Below are positions 42,050 to 53,046 of a DNA stretch of 64,000 bases, piece after piece (within the stretch, counting starts at the first letter, position 1; every line of letters starts with the position of its first letter). Both the position numbers and the translations under genes were made by a program. This stretch comes from Forficula auricularia. Taxonomy: Eukaryota; Arthropoda; Insecta; Dermaptera; Forficulidae. The stretch covers positions 4,238,369 to 4,302,368 of the forward strand of contig JALMQS010000225.1 in NCBI GenBank assembly GCA_024734495.1, read 5' to 3'. Under the pieces are notes generated by a model that was not told the origin of the DNA, ran no database searches, and saw only the letters and a list, made by a program, of their open reading frames with translations.

Positions 42050-42610
42050 TTTTTCTGTTTGTGAGTCAAATTAGATACCCAAGATAACTAAAAAATGAAA
42101 AGTCATACAAAGTTCGTTCTTGTGCTAAAATATTTATATTTCCAATCCGGGGAATTTATTAGATTTTGGACTTTCTAGCTTTAAAACTTCTGATACAAAA
42201 ATTCAGATTTAATTATTATATTTGAGGAAATTTCCAGATGTTCTCAAAAAATATAAAAAAATTTCTCTCTGACCTTTGTTCAGTTTTGAACCTGTTTGCA
42301 AGTTTAATTTGTCTATGATATCCCCATCTTTATTATCACGTATCTTATATAACCTTATATACTTTTAGATAAGTGAAAAAGTTTCTCCGTCTGGTATGTT
42401 TACATAATGTCAATTTCGTTTCGGTAAGTTGTCTTCTATCATAAGTTTGCTAATATGTAATATGAGTTGTTGATTTTGCTCGTTGACACTTTGGAGGTCA
42501 CATTGAAGAGAAAATTATAAAATTTGAGAAAATTCGGAGCTCAGCATTCGCCACAAAATTTCAAGAGCTACTCCAGTTATAATGATGCAATTTTTTCATA
42601 ATTTACTATT
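42050..42610 (+). repeat. 550-bp block, direct copy at 43556-44120
   Basis: Both copies share AGATACCCAAGATAACTAAA, CAAAGTTCGTTCTTGTGC, TGACCTTTGTTCAGTTTTGA, CATAATGTCAATTTCGTTTC and GAGTTGTTGATTTTGCTCG. Separation is 1.5 kb. Open frames are not conserved. Either a local tandem duplication or two insertions of one family; a weak third match at 25240-25330 favours the latter. Confidence 0.7.
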
Positions 42611-42689
42611 TTTAATAATAGTACCAAAGTTCTGAAGATAATAACCCAAAATCTAATCAGTTCTTCATTATGGAAATATTGAAACAATG

Positions 42690-42850
42690 ATTGTGGCACC
42701 TGAAAGAACTTTAAAAGGTTTTTAAAAACAGGAAGACAATGTTTAAGAGATGAGGGAAAGGGTCAAGCGAAAGAATAGGGTCTTGAAGGATTGAAGATTA
42801 TGGGAGTGGAAAAGAGGAAAGCCAGGAGAGGAGTTTCAGTTTAATGAAAT
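42690..42850 (-). pseudogene. Decayed Jockey/CR1-like C-terminus
   Basis: Minus-strand wording matches the NWNSLPASIFPSTYDLQ-FKTR segment of 30390-30530 (GAGTTTCAGTTTAATGAAA, GGAAAGCCAGGAG, GATTGAAGATTATGGGAGTG), now with stops and indels. A smaller scrap of the same segment (SFVPMTSRN, NSLP) is at 44500-44552. Confidence 0.55.
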
Positions 42851-42965
42851 TTTTTAACCCTAATCCTCACCCCCCCCCCTTTGGGCAGTTAGTTTTTGCA
42901 TTTTTAGTCTACTGGGGCCTACTGATTATGTATACAAAATTTGGTTGAGTTTGGTACAAACGCGT
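42850..42965 (-). repeat. Family A fragment
   Basis: Minus-strand G-rich segment: TTTGCATTTTTAGTCTACTG and TGATTATGTATACAAAATTT then GGTTGAGTTTGGTACAAA, as in 14390-14480. Confidence 0.65.
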
Positions 42966-43555
42966 TTTTCTTATGCGACGTTGCCACTCTTGAACGAGTC
43001 ACGTGATTTATTTATTTTTAAGTGAAGCGGACTGATATTTTCGATCATTTAGATTTGAATATTTACAAAACCTTGGGCCAGAAAGTTTTTTTAACGTTAC
43101 CTACGATAATTTATCCATATAAATTAGTTTTTTGTTTTTTTTTAACTTCATACGATTTGGTTAGATTTATCGAAATATATGCTTTCAGCCAACATGTTAT
43201 AAGTCCGATTTTTAATAATTAATTACACGAAAACCCTTGGTCAGGTCTTTTTCAAAAAATTATTTTATTCGTATTTGTTATCGATTAATAACATATTAAA
43301 AATTCAGATTTTTAATCCAAAATTGCCTTAATGTACGAGCAATCTTAAGCCACAAATGATAATTCTATTTAGTAAGCCTTGTATTCATTCATATTTCAAA
43401 ACAAAATTGTTATAGTAGTTAATAAGAAATTTTGATAAACTATTCTAAAAAAATAAATTTAAAAATATGGCTCGTCCCTTTTATATTTTTTATTCAAAAT
43501 GCTTAATTCAAGAATTTCATTATTATTATAATAAATCATCATCTAGATTCTAACA

Positions 43556-44120
43556 ATGATTTTTTTCTGTTTATGAGTCAATTTAGATACCCAAGATAAC
43601 TAAAAAAATGAAAAGTTGCACAAAAGTTCGTTCTTGTGCCAAAATATTTATATTTCCAATCCGGAGAACCCATTAGATTTGGAGTTTCTAGCTTTAAAAC
43701 TTATGATTCCAAAATTTAGATTTAATTATTATATTTGGAGAAATTTCAAGATGTTCTCAAAAAATTTTAAAAATTTTATGTCTATTGTCTCTCTGACCTT
43801 TGTTCAGTTTTGAACCTGTTTGCAAGTTTAATTTGTCTGGGATATCCTCTTAAGACTCATCTTCATTATCTCGTATCTTATATAACCTTATACTAGTATA
43901 CTTTTAGATAAGTGAAATGGTATGTTTACATAATGTCAATTTCGTTTCGGTAGGTTGTCTTCTATCATGAGTTTGCTTTTAAGTAGATAATATGAAATAT
44001 GAGTTGTTGATTTTGCTCGTTGACACTTTGGTGGGAAAATGAGAAAATTTGAGAAATTCGGAGCTCATTCGCCACAACATTAAAAGAGCTCCTCCAGATA
44101 AAATGATGGAATTCTTTCAT
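43556..44120 (+). repeat. 550-bp block, second copy
   Basis: Partner of 42050-42610. Just upstream (43340-43555) lies the uninterrupted form of the sequence that hosts the 45166-45741 insertion. Confidence 0.7.
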
Positions 44121-44129
44121 AATTTTCTG

Positions 44130-44490
44130 GATTTTTGCTGATTAGATTTTGGTGCATATCGACCCAAAATTAAGGCGGGGGGTTGTAGCGTCAAAAAATG
44201 AAAATCTTGCCCAATGTACCATACTCAACCAAATTTTGTATAAATAATTAGTGGATCCCCAGAAGTATAAAAATGTAATAAACTAACCGCCCAAAACGGG
44301 GTGGGGGGTCAAAAAATGAAAATCTTGCCCTTGTACAAAAATCAACCAAATTTTATACACATAATCAGTGGGCTTCCAGAAGTATAAAAATCTAATAAAC
44401 TAACCTCCCGAAATGGGGATGGGGGGGGGGTCAAAAAATGAAAATCTTGCCCTTCTACAAAACTCAACCAAATTTTGTATACATATGTTC
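44130..44490 (+). repeat. Family A fragment with internally triplicated segment
   Basis: Begins GCTGATTAGATTTTGGTGCA; then a block GGTCAAAAAATGAAAATCTT with AACTCAACCAAATTTTGTAT repeats three times, each after a G-run, indicating amplification of the G-rich unit. Confidence 0.65.
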
Positions 44491-44499
44491 CTGAGTAGA

Positions 44500-44552
44500 C
44501 GTTCAGAGGAAGAGAGTTTCAGTTTCTAGAAGTCATGGGGACAAACGAATTG
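44500..44552 (-). pseudogene. Scrap of Jockey/CR1-like C-terminus
   Basis: Minus strand reads NSFVPMTSRN with a stop replacing W and then NSLPL; matches 3770-3830 and 30500-30540. Confidence 0.5.
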
Positions 44553-44699
44553 TCGAAAAAAAAAATATCTCAATTAAATCATTCAAAAAATGTTTTCTCC
44601 ATTTTTGAACCAGAAATTTTAAAGCTAGAAACCCCAAAATCTAATCAGTTCTATACATTGGAAATAGAAAGATTATATTACAAAATCGAACTTTCTACG

Positions 44700-44744
44700 A
44701 CTTTTCATTTTTTAAGTTATGGCATCTTCAGAGCTAAACAATAG
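44700..44744 (-). ncRNA. Truncated hammerhead-like motif
   Basis: Minus strand GTTTAGCTCTGAAGATG, then CCATAAC, equals the 5' half of the motif at 45637-45685; the GAAAC half is missing or decayed. Confidence 0.4.
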
Positions 44745-45261
44745 AATATTCAGACAAATAGGTAGAAAAAAATCATGGATGAAAATGATTTTTTTTTATA
44801 TATAGAGCAAAATTAAGCAAAGAGCAAACTATCAATTTTTTAATTGCTGAATTTTCGTTTGAGAATCCATGAACGATTTATCATTTTATGTTTTATATTT
44901 TTAATGAAATGTATTATAATTTTTCAATTATCTCTGGAGTTCGTTGAAAGCCATTATTTTTAGATCTATCATCATTTTTCAAATAATCGATGATTTTGAA
45001 AAAAAAATTTAAATGGATGCAGGGCTGTAAAATTTACACACAAGTTTCCTATTAGAGATATCGGAAAAATTAGTTTTTCAGAGATATTATTTTCTGAAGT
45101 CACAAATGATAATTCGATTTTGTAAAACTTGTATCTATTCAAATTAAAACAAAATTGTTATAGTATATTAAGGGAGATTTTTATAGCTGTAGTAATTTAT
45201 TTGTTTAGGTTTAAAATAAGAGACGTGCAGCTTCAATTTTTTTATTTTTATTTATCAATTC

Positions 45262-45307
45262 CCACTAACGTTTCGGCCATTGGTTATGGCCATCTTCAGA
45301 AGCTAAA
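45262..45307 (-). ncRNA. Hammerhead-like ribozyme motif (left arm)
   Basis: Minus strand: CTGAAGA (45293-45299), extra T, perfect stem II GGCCAT/ATGGCC around AACCA, GAAACGTT giving a 2-bp stem III and GUU triplet. Stem I is weak in this arm. Confidence 0.5.
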
Positions 45308-45636
45308 CAATAGAACAATATTAACAACAACAAATCAGTCTCGCCCGAGCACATAATCAATTAAATTTTTTTATTTTTCTGCTTACCGGGAATTAGTCAA
45401 TATTTATATAAAAAATTTTTTGATACACTTGTCATTAGTTAAAATTATATACAAGAAACATAAATAAATAGGATATATACAAAACTTTTTACAGGGTGTT
45501 CGTCAGAAGGCCGAAAGATATAAGTTATCAAGACTATAATTGTCTTTTTTCCTTCAAGACGAAATGTCGATTGCCAAAATGGCTTCAAGAGTAAATCCAA
45601 CACAATACAATTATCTTTCATTAATATTGTTCTTTT

Positions 45637-45685
45637 GTTTAGCTCTGAAGATGGCCATAACTAATGGTCGAAACGTTAGTGGGAA
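45637..45685 (+). ncRNA. Hammerhead-like ribozyme motif (right arm)
   Basis: CTGAAGA 45645-45651, extra T, stem II GGCCAT/ATGGTC (one G-U), GAAACGTT at 45670-45677. Stem I GCT/AGT with wobble, then more pairs after a mismatch. Confidence 0.5.
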
Positions 45686-46589
45686 TTGATAAATAAAAAG
45701 AAAAAAATTGAAGCTGAACGTCTCTTATTTTAAACCTAAACAAATTGTTATAGTAGTTAATAAGAAATTTTGAAAAAGTACTCTAAAAAATTAAATTTAA
45801 ATATACGGTCGTCCCTTTTATATTTTTTTATCCAAAACCCTTAAATTCAAGAATTTCATTATTATTATTTGTTATAAAATTCTTCCAGAATTTAAGTGAC
45901 TTAATTTTTTAATTATTTTTAAATTAAAAGGTTTTGTAATAAAATAAATAATAATAATTAAATAAATTTATTGTCTTTTATTAGTTTGTGACTAAAAAAA
46001 CCTTTCAATTTAAAAATAATAATTATTATTATATAAAAACATCATCTAGATTCTAAAGCGAGTGTGGTATCAGGGATAAAGAAAGACTTTCTATTTGTTG
46101 TGTAAGGGAAATTTATTATTCAATTGTCTCTTCTAATTCTTCCATCTGTTTTTTTTCTATCTAAATCAGATGCTAAATTTCAAAATAAATTGAATATCAT
46201 CAACTTCATTAATATATTTTTTTAAAGAATAATATTAAATAAAATATTCCATTGAAAAATATATTTTCCATAATTCCTTATTCATGTCTTCCCCCTTGAA
46301 TCCATTTATCGTACTTTATTATTATATAAATGAGTTAAAACGTAAATATATTTTAAATTATTCAATATTATTTTTCAATCATATTTATTATTTAAAAAAA
46401 TATAATGTATAAGTACGTATTGCAATCTACTCCCGGGGCCTTGGCATATTTTAAGAGCTTCTATCTCCAAAGTGAAAAAGGTTAATTTCACTTTGTCGCT
46501 TCTAGGTGGAATGAATCAATAGCCTTAAAAGTTTGAAACAGAATTTAGAACAAAAAAGGATATGTGGTCCCCAGAGCGCAAAAAGTGAA

Positions 46590-46985
46590 CAAAAATCCAT
46601 TTGTCCATGCGTACCTACGTACGTACGTATGTATGTAAGTACCTCAAGACTTTGGCTAAAATCGGAGAACAGGAAATTGAAGATTTTTGATATTTATTAA
46701 TCAATAGACTTTTCAAATTTCTTAAGGTCTTCATTAAATATAAATTCGGAACGGAATCAAGAGAGAAAAGTAAATTAGTCACGTCGCAAAAAAATAATCC
46801 CCTTATCTCGAATACGGCGAAGGATTTGAAACTTGAGCTAAGGCTAGAAGTGTATTCCAAGATTTTAGTTAAAATCGGATATATGGTACATCTCTATTAA
46901 TAATTGAAACGTTTATTAAATATCTCAACTTCTTCAACTAGTGAAAATTCCGATTGGAATCATGAATGGGAAGTAAATTAGTCAT
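46590..46985 (+). repeat. Family B repeat, diverged copy
   Basis: GGCTAAAATCGGAGAACAGG, AGTAAATTAGTCACGTCGC, TTTGAAACTTGAGCTAAGGC. Contains an (ACGT/TATG)n patch at 46615-46640. Confidence 0.6.
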
Positions 46986-46988
46986 TAG

Positions 46989-47623
46989 ATGCATCTTATT
47001 TTGGATCATTTCGAATATTTACGCGGACAGGGGCTCATATGGTTTAGAAATAAATAAATAAAAATATCCCCCAAGTTTCAAGTCTCTAACTCAATTTTAA
47101 CCTAATGCTACACAGCAATTAATAAGTTTCGCATCTAAATAACATGGGGTTTTTGGCATTGAACGATAATTTTTTTATTCCGGCCAAAGGAATGGTTCAA
47201 AAAATTTCAACTTGTAGACTTTATCCTTATAATAGTAGCTATCCCTCAGAATTTTTACAGATTTTTAACTATTATAATTTTGGATACTACAACTCACTAA
47301 TACTAAGATATACCAGTATTTTATCAAGATGTAACTCCAAAATTCTAATAGCTAAAAATCTGTAAAAATTCTCAACAATACATACTATTATAAAGATAAA
47401 GTCTACAGAGTTTCAAATTTTTGGAACCATTACTTTGGCCGAAATAAAAAATTGATCGTTCAATGCCAAAAACCCCATGTTATTTAGATGGGAAACTTAA
47501 TCGCTAGGTTAAAATTGAGATAGAGACTTGAAACTTGGGGAATATTTTTTTTGATTTATTTCTAACCATATGAGCCCCTTTCAGCATAAATATTCGAAAA
47601 TATCCAAAATAAGGAGCACCCTA
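46989..47623. mobile_element. Long-TIR MITE with TA end, copy 2
   Basis: Same as 4939-5580: GGGGCTCATATGG, AACATGGGGTTTTTGGCATT, right end ATCCAAAATAAGGAGCACCC then TA at 47622. The left end is decayed (CATCTTATTTTGGATCATTT). Confidence 0.75.
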
Positions 47624-48103
47624 CTGAGCGTCTTTTGGTTTTTTCCGAATTTCTCAAAACGGTTTGAGGGAACTCAAATTAAATTAAAAAAGAAAATTAG
47701 TATGGTGATTTCAAATAAGGGAGAAATTAATAAAAAAGTCATGTGGTGGCCACACCAGTTAATTTTACAATATTTTTTATAGTATTTGTTCTATCAATAA
47801 ATATTTACTTTATTTTAAAATCTTCTCATTTTTTTAAACAAACATATTTTGACCCTAATTTCCATAAGGAAAATTTTTTGTGTATGTGCTTGGTTTATTC
47901 TTAGAGAAACATTATTGTTACTAAGCTAATAATGAGATAATGAGATAAGTTATAAAAATGAAAATAAATAAAAATAAATAACGCCCCCCTTAGCAAATAA
48001 AAACATATATGATAAGTAAATATAAAAAATAATCTGCTTATTTAGTACTCTTATGACTTTCACTTGACAAAAAGTAAATTTATTTAAAATTCGAGTAATT
48101 TTT
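47624..48103. other. No feature recognised
   Basis: AT-rich, no shared repeat or coding structure apart from short open frames. Confidence 0.4.
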
Positions 48104-48281
48104 GGAGACGGACTGATAAGTGAATTAAGTGGATATCGATGAGGATGGATTTCCTTCACTGACTTTTCAAAACCCTGAAGAAGGAGGGAATAGCCTCCGA
48201 AACGTCGGTTTTATGAATAAAAAGATAGTGTAAATTATCTTCTTCTTTTTTTGGACTGCCTCATCGATATCCACGTAAATT
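48104..48281 (+). mobile_element. Hammerhead foldback, one full arm
   Basis: Left GGAGACGGACTGATAAGTGA, AGTGGATATCGATGAGG; right TGGACTGCCTCATCGATATCC. Interior shared word for word with 56660-56790 (TTCCTTCACTGACTTTTC, AAAACC, ribozyme core, AAAAGATAGTGTAAATTATC). The second inverted ribozyme arm present at 56446 is absent here. Confidence 0.7.
48169..48212 (+). ncRNA. Best hammerhead-like ribozyme motif
   Basis: Stem I AAAACC (48169-48174) with GGTTTT (48207-48212), six pairs; core CTGAAGA (48175-48181); one extra A; stem II GGAGG (48183-48187) with CCTCC (48194-48198), loop GAATAG; GAAA (48199-48202); C-G-U-C (48203-48206), which gives a 2-bp loopless stem III and a GUC cleavage triplet. 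All strands follow type I hammerhead order. Known family knowledge: Penelope-like elements carry minimal type I hammerheads with 1-2 bp stem III. Departure: the unpaired base between CUGANGA and stem II. Confidence 0.65.
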
Positions 48282-48688
48282 TATTTATTTGCATTTTGTT
48301 TTGATAAGAAGCAAATTTTTAAAAATTAATTGTTCCGAGTCTGAAAACAGGACTTGGTTTCAAAATCTTTTAAACAAACTTGATATAATATTTCAAAAAT
48401 AATAAATCATTTCTAGATCTGTAGAATTAACAGAAATTATAGAAATAAATTATTTAACTTTCACGGTTCACTTAAACTTAATATAACTTTTTTATAGACA
48501 AAACTATCATTTTTATAAAAGTTATAGATAAGAAAGCAAAGCTTTAGCCAGACATTTTTTTAAGGGGTGGGGCTAATTAACCACCGAAGAATTAGGGGAG
48601 TATGGATATACTCCTAGGAGTAGGAGACTTGGCCTCTCAGATGCCCAGATTGCCTTTTTTTCAGAGTATATTTTTATTAAATTTTTAA

Positions 48689-49218
48689 TTAAGGTATTTC
48701 TTTCACAAATGGAAAAATTCAAGAAGTCTTCGAAACTTGGAATATAAGTCATTAAAAGCATAATAAACACACTGTTAAAATTTGAAGACGATTTACCACG
48801 CCAAAATTGAAATAATTGCAATTTAAAATGGAATTTTTACATATGGCAGATTGGAAAAGGGTGGGAAAATGTTCATTATTTGATTATTTTTCATTGAAGG
48901 ACGTTCACCATCTTGATGAAAAACTAATATTTGTTAGAATAATATATTCGGAGTAACTTAAAAAAAATTGAAATTATTTACCTTGTAGTTTTGATAAAAA
49001 ATTAAAAAAAAAATATTTGGGCTATTATTTTTAGTTGAAGGAATATATACAATAATATACAATCGCTTGGAAACGATCCATTCATAAAGATGATATAGTA
49101 GTGTGAGAAGTACAGTCACGTTAAAAACATAACCTAAAATTTTATCACCTTTCATATGTATATAGTGGTTATGAGGCTAAATCTTTTTGTGTTAATTATC
49201 GCGAAAGAACTACCTTAA
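48689..49218. mobile_element. TTAA-flanked MITE, copy 2
   Basis: TTAA at 48689-48692 and 49215-49218; ends GGTATTTCTTTCACAAATG and GCGAAAGAACTACC. Reverse orientation of 28165-28692 over its whole length. The preceding CTCCTAGGAGTAGGAGAC (48610) is shared with 60945-60970, where it is not followed by the MITE. Confidence 0.8.
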
Positions 49219-49254
49219 AAGTTTATTTCTATCGTGCAAAACTTCGATTTTAAC

Positions 49255-49617
49255 TCAACATTTCGGAGTAGGGGGGGGGGGGGGCTTCTGACACCAAATA
49301 CTCAAATATTTTTTTAGAGTTATCATTCAAAGATAATATGTGCAAATGTCATTTACACGATTCCCGATATCACTGGAAAACATCCTACTAGAAGTGATTT
49401 GTTGATGCTCACACATCGGATATATTGCTTAAGGTTAATCCCACCCAAAAACAGACAAATTCGAAAACATAGTGAAATCTAGGATACAAGCAAGTTAAAT
49501 TCAATTGTGGAAATAGTACTTTCAATTAAAATGCATTCATTCAATTTTGAATGACAATCTAGATTTGTGGATTCTAAATATTTGAAACTTGGCTGGTCAC
49601 GAATTTACTTCATTTAG
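49255..49617. other. Unclassified with G15 run
   Basis: A G-run of about 15 at 49272. 49500-49580 (AAAATGCATTCATTCAATTT, CAATCTAGATTTGTGGATTC) matches 51040-51110 in reverse complement, so both flank the 49.6-51.0 kb block as inverted copies. Confidence 0.5.
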
Positions 49618-49780
49618 ATAATAAGTAAAAATATATTTTTCTAGGTGGGTTTCACAAATAAAACAAATATATGTTTTGAGTTTTTATCTCGATATATATT
49701 TCGGCCCGTCATCAGGAGTTACAAAATAAATTTTTGTGAAACCCACCTAGAAAAATATATATTTTTACTTATTATCTATT
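49618..49780. mobile_element. Foldback with hammerhead-like loop
   Basis: Arms ATAATAAGTAAAAATATATT, TTTCTAGGTGGGTTTCACAAA and complement (49735-49779) enclose a loop with a minus-strand CTGATGA core. Ends of the elements at 1 and 58137 have the same style (ACTCCTGA(T/A)GA...GAAATATA). Confidence 0.7.
49686..49720 (-). ncRNA. Hammerhead-like motif with collapsed stem II
   Basis: Minus strand: CTC, CTGATGA (49709-49715), CGGGCC, GAA, ATATATAT (short AU stem III), C, GAG pairing with CTC as stem I. Same layout as 1-42, but stem II is too short to form a loop, so this copy is probably inactive. Confidence 0.45.
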
Positions 49781-49899
49781 AAAATGTTTCACCTAGAACC
49801 GACACCAAATTCTTTAAAGATTACTTAATTTACCCTAGTGAATTTTATCCTGTGGGTCGCGAAGCCTCTATAAGGGGATCACGAAACCTCAGTTATAAA

Positions 49900-50071
49900 T
49901 TAATACTTTTTTACTGTTTTTATGGGTTTTTTACTAAATGGTGAAAAAAAATGAAAAATTATACACAATGTCACGAACTGGGTCTCTCAGGCCGGAGCGG
50001 TGGGCCTGGCAGGCTCGTGACTTGGTGTAGTTTTATTTGTTTATAATACATTTTTCAATAATTATATTTTT
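49900..50071 (+). repeat. Family D repeat
   Basis: TACTTTTTTACTGTTTTTAT, AAATGGTGAAAAAAAATG, then a G/C palindrome CACGAACTGGGTCTCTCAGG...GGCCTGGCAGGCTCGTGAC. Runs directly into family A at 50072. Same as 29935-30260; a further copy at 50748-50920 follows that family A copy. Confidence 0.6.
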
Positions 50072-50745
50072 ACTTTACCATACAGGGTATGGTCAAGAAT
50101 TCTAATCGTGCATGAAAAAAGTGATTTTTTTGCTTCTTTTTTTCGAAATATCTCAAAAACGGCTGAAACTATTTTGATTTAAAAAATTGGGCGAAACCAT
50201 TTCGGTCTAGAAAAAAGCTCTAATAAGTAAACATCGAAAACATGAAATTTTTCGAGATAATAACTCTTCTGTCAAAATGTCTGTTAGTTTGTCATTCTGT
50301 TAGTCTGTGCGTTACCAAATTTTGTGGACGAGCTAGCTCAAAAACTAGTTTGAATATCAAAACCAAATTTCACACATAGTTTTGGTGCATTGAAATTATG
50401 AAATGATTAGGTTTTGGTGCATATCAACCCAAAATTAAGGGGAAAGAGGGGGGGCTAAAATTTAAAATTATAATATTTTCAAACTAAGAAAACAAGAAAA
50501 ATGAAATATACTATAATATGAAGCTATAATAACGAAACTAATTTTTTCCTGACGCCAAAATTAGGGGGGTGGGTCAAAAAATGAAAATCTAGGCCATTTG
50601 AATAAACTCAACCAAATTTTGTATACATAATCAGTTAAAATGCAAAAACAAACCGCCCAAAATGGGGGGAGGAGGTCAAAAAATGAAAATCTAGACCCTT
50701 GTCCCAAATTCAACCAGAACTGGATGGCCACATCAGAACGTGTTA
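50072..50745 (+). mobile_element. Family A element, copy 5, inserted in family D
   Basis: TTTACTTTACCATAC start with CCATACAGGGTATGG, GACGAGCTAGCTCAAAAAC, G-rich patches, then GCCACATCAGAACGTGTTAA at the end. Family D sequence lies on both sides. Confidence 0.75.
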
Positions 50746-50747
50746 AT

Positions 50748-51000
50748 TTATTTTTTATTAATTTATATCAGGATTTATAAAAATAAATAATAAATCAATA
50801 CTTTTTTACTGTTTTTATGTGTTTTTTACTAAAAAAAAATGTCTTTTTTACTATAAAAAAAATGAAAAATTGTAAACAAAGTCACGAGCCGGGCCTCTCA
50901 GACAGAGGGGGTAGGGGGTCGCGATTTTTTTTTCATATTAAGGGGGTCGCGTCATGAAAAATGTTGAAAACACTGATTTACTACATCGGCGTAATGTGTA
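50748..51000 (+). repeat. Family D copy and hAT-end scrap
   Basis: ATCAATACTTTTTTACTG, CACGAGCCGGGCCTCTCAG; then GTAGGGGGTCGCGA and TTGAAAACACTGA, the style of a hAT right end (compare 26310-26336). Confidence 0.5.
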
Positions 51001-51390
51001 TCAGTCAAGTTTCATGAAAATAATTTAAATTAAAAATTTAGAATCCATAAATCTAGATTGTCATTCAAAATTGAAAGAATGCATTTTAATTGAAAGTACT
51101 ATTTTCTCAACTGAATTATTCTTGGCGAATTTAACTAGGCTGAATCCTAGATTTCAGTACTTTTTCGAACTTGGCCTGTTTTTTCACATGTGTTTTCTAA
51201 GCTAATATGTGGCTTTTATTTTTATTTTTATTTTATTTTAGGGATAAATTTATTCTCAAGAGTAGTAAAGTTTTTGTGATTAATTTTCACTTTTATTAGC
51301 CCTTCCTTTATTTCGTTTTTTTTTTTATTTTCTCAAAAACGGCTCCAACGATTTTTTTAAATTAGTGTATTTACCAAGTATCATGAGTTA

Positions 51391-53037
51391 CACATTATTC
51401 TAAACGAAAACGAACAGGCAAATAGATGGAAGGAACACCTAGAAGAACTCTATGGAGAAGAAAAAACAATGAACCCAATAGAAGAAGAATCTGTGGACGA
51501 AAACGAATTAGGAGACCCCATACTCAGGTCAGAATTCGAGACAGCTTTGAAGGAACTAAAAAATAATAGAGCACCCGGAATAGACAATATACAAGCTGAA
51601 ATCCTAAAGAACTCTGGTGAAAAGGCACGTGACAAACTTTTTGAACTAATTAGCAAAATCTATAAATTGGGTATTATCCCAAAAGATTTCCAAAAAACAA
51701 AATAGTCACACTTCCCAAAAAGACAGGCGCGGATAAATGTGAAAATTTCAGGACCATTAGCTTAACCTCACATGCCTCCAAAATCCTAACCAAAATAATC
51801 CAAAGAAGAATAGACCAAAGAGTTGAAGAAAATCTGGGGGAAGACCAGTTCGGCTTTAGAAGAAACAGAGGCACCCGAGAAGCAATTCTCTCTCTTAGAC
51901 TAATAATAGAAAGGGCATTTATCAGGGAAGAATCTGTCTACATCGGATTCATAGACCTAGAAAAAGCATTCGATAACGTCAATTGGGAAATTATGTTTAA
52001 AATATTAAAACAGGCGGGAATAAAATTCAGAGAGAGAAGACTAATCTACAATCTATATCAAAACCAGACGGCAATTATAAATATTGGAGATAAGCAAAGA
52101 GAAGCCAAAATAAAAAAAGGTGTAAGACAAGGATGTGTGCTGTCACCCATGATTTTCAACTTATACATAGAAGAAGCGATTAAAGAATTCAAAGACAAAA
52201 TTGAGGTATCGAAATCCAAGGTCACAAGATCGCTATGTTAAGATTTGCCGATGACATTGCCCTTCTAGGAAGAAATAAAAAAGAATTAGAGGACGCCTTG
52301 AATGGAATTAACCAAATCCTAATAGAAGAAATCAAAATGAAAATAAACAAGAATAAAACCAAGGTCCTAGTATGTACAAAAAAAGAACAAACGAGACAGG
52401 AATGCATCAAAATTAACCAAGAAAACTTAGAAGGAGTTAAGGAATTCCGATACCTAGGAAGTAAAATAACATGGGGTGGGAGGAGCAAAAACGAAATTAA
52501 ATCAAGAATTGCCCAAGCAAAAATGGGGTTTAATTCAAAACAAAAACTACTATGCTCCTCCTCAATCAGCTTAGAAAACAGGAAGTTGCTATTGAAGACA
52601 TATGTATGGAGCATAGTCATGTACGGGTGTGAAACCTGGACAATTAGAGAAGCGGAGAGAAAGAGATTAGAGGCTTTCGAAATGTGGTGCTACAGAAGAA
52701 TGATGAATATCAAATGGATGGATAAAATTACAAATGAAGAAGATCTTGGAAGAATCGGAGAAAGAAGAACCTTGTGGAAGAGTCTGAAGAAGAGAAGAGG
52801 TCAGATGATGGGGCACACACTGAGACAAGGGGGACTGTTTAGGGATATCTTGGAGGGGGAGATGGGAAAGAAAAGGGGAAGGGGAAGACCCAGATTAGAA
52901 TATTTCAACCAAATAATTAGGGATATGGGATGCCAGACATATAGAGAGGTCAAACAGCTGGCGGGGGTCAGAGTCGAGTGGAGACGGATTGTTGCATCAA
53001 ACCAGTCTTAGGACTGTATACTCAATGATGATGATGA
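51391..53037 (+). pseudogene. RTE-like non-LTR retrotransposon, 5'-truncated, two frameshifts
   Basis: Encodes the reverse transcriptase and C-terminal part of an endonuclease/RT polyprotein. The frame is open from the first base of the insert: ENEQANRWKEHLEELYGEE (linker after a lost endonuclease). Motifs in order: RAPGIDNIQAEILKNSG (51570-51620); frameshift near 51700; IVTLPKKTGADKCENFRTIS, EDQFGFRRNRGTREAI, YIGFIDLEKAFDNV (motif A), VRQGCVLSPMIFNLYIEE (motif B); frameshift near 52215-52235; then MLRFADDIALLGRN (motif C, FADD catalytic pair), FRYLGSKITWGG, VMYGCETWTIREAER (thumb), GHTLRQGGLFRDILEG and GRGRPRLEYFNQIIRDMG, stop at 53009-53011. The 3' tail is an ATG-rich microsatellite, as in RTE elements. 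CATGAGTTA at 51382-51390 and 53038-53046 is a 9-bp target duplication within family B. RTE assignment rests on the C-terminal wording and tail; it is inferred. Confidence 0.9.
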
Positions 53038-53046
53038 CATGAGTTA

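Larger units (their letters stand above)
45166..45741. mobile_element. Foldback with paired inverted hammerhead motifs, 14-bp duplication
   Basis: 576 bp. Arms 45203-45321 and 45623-45741 carry GTTTAGGTTTAAAATAAGAG, TCAATTCCCACTAACG, and a hammerhead-like core each. The spacer (45322-45622) has no recognised protein. AAATTGTTATAGTA is identical at 45152-45165 and 45742-45755; the paralogous sequence at 43404-43417 has it once, an empty site. The head-to-head motif arrangement recalls terminal-repeat structures of Penelope-like elements. Confidence 0.8.
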
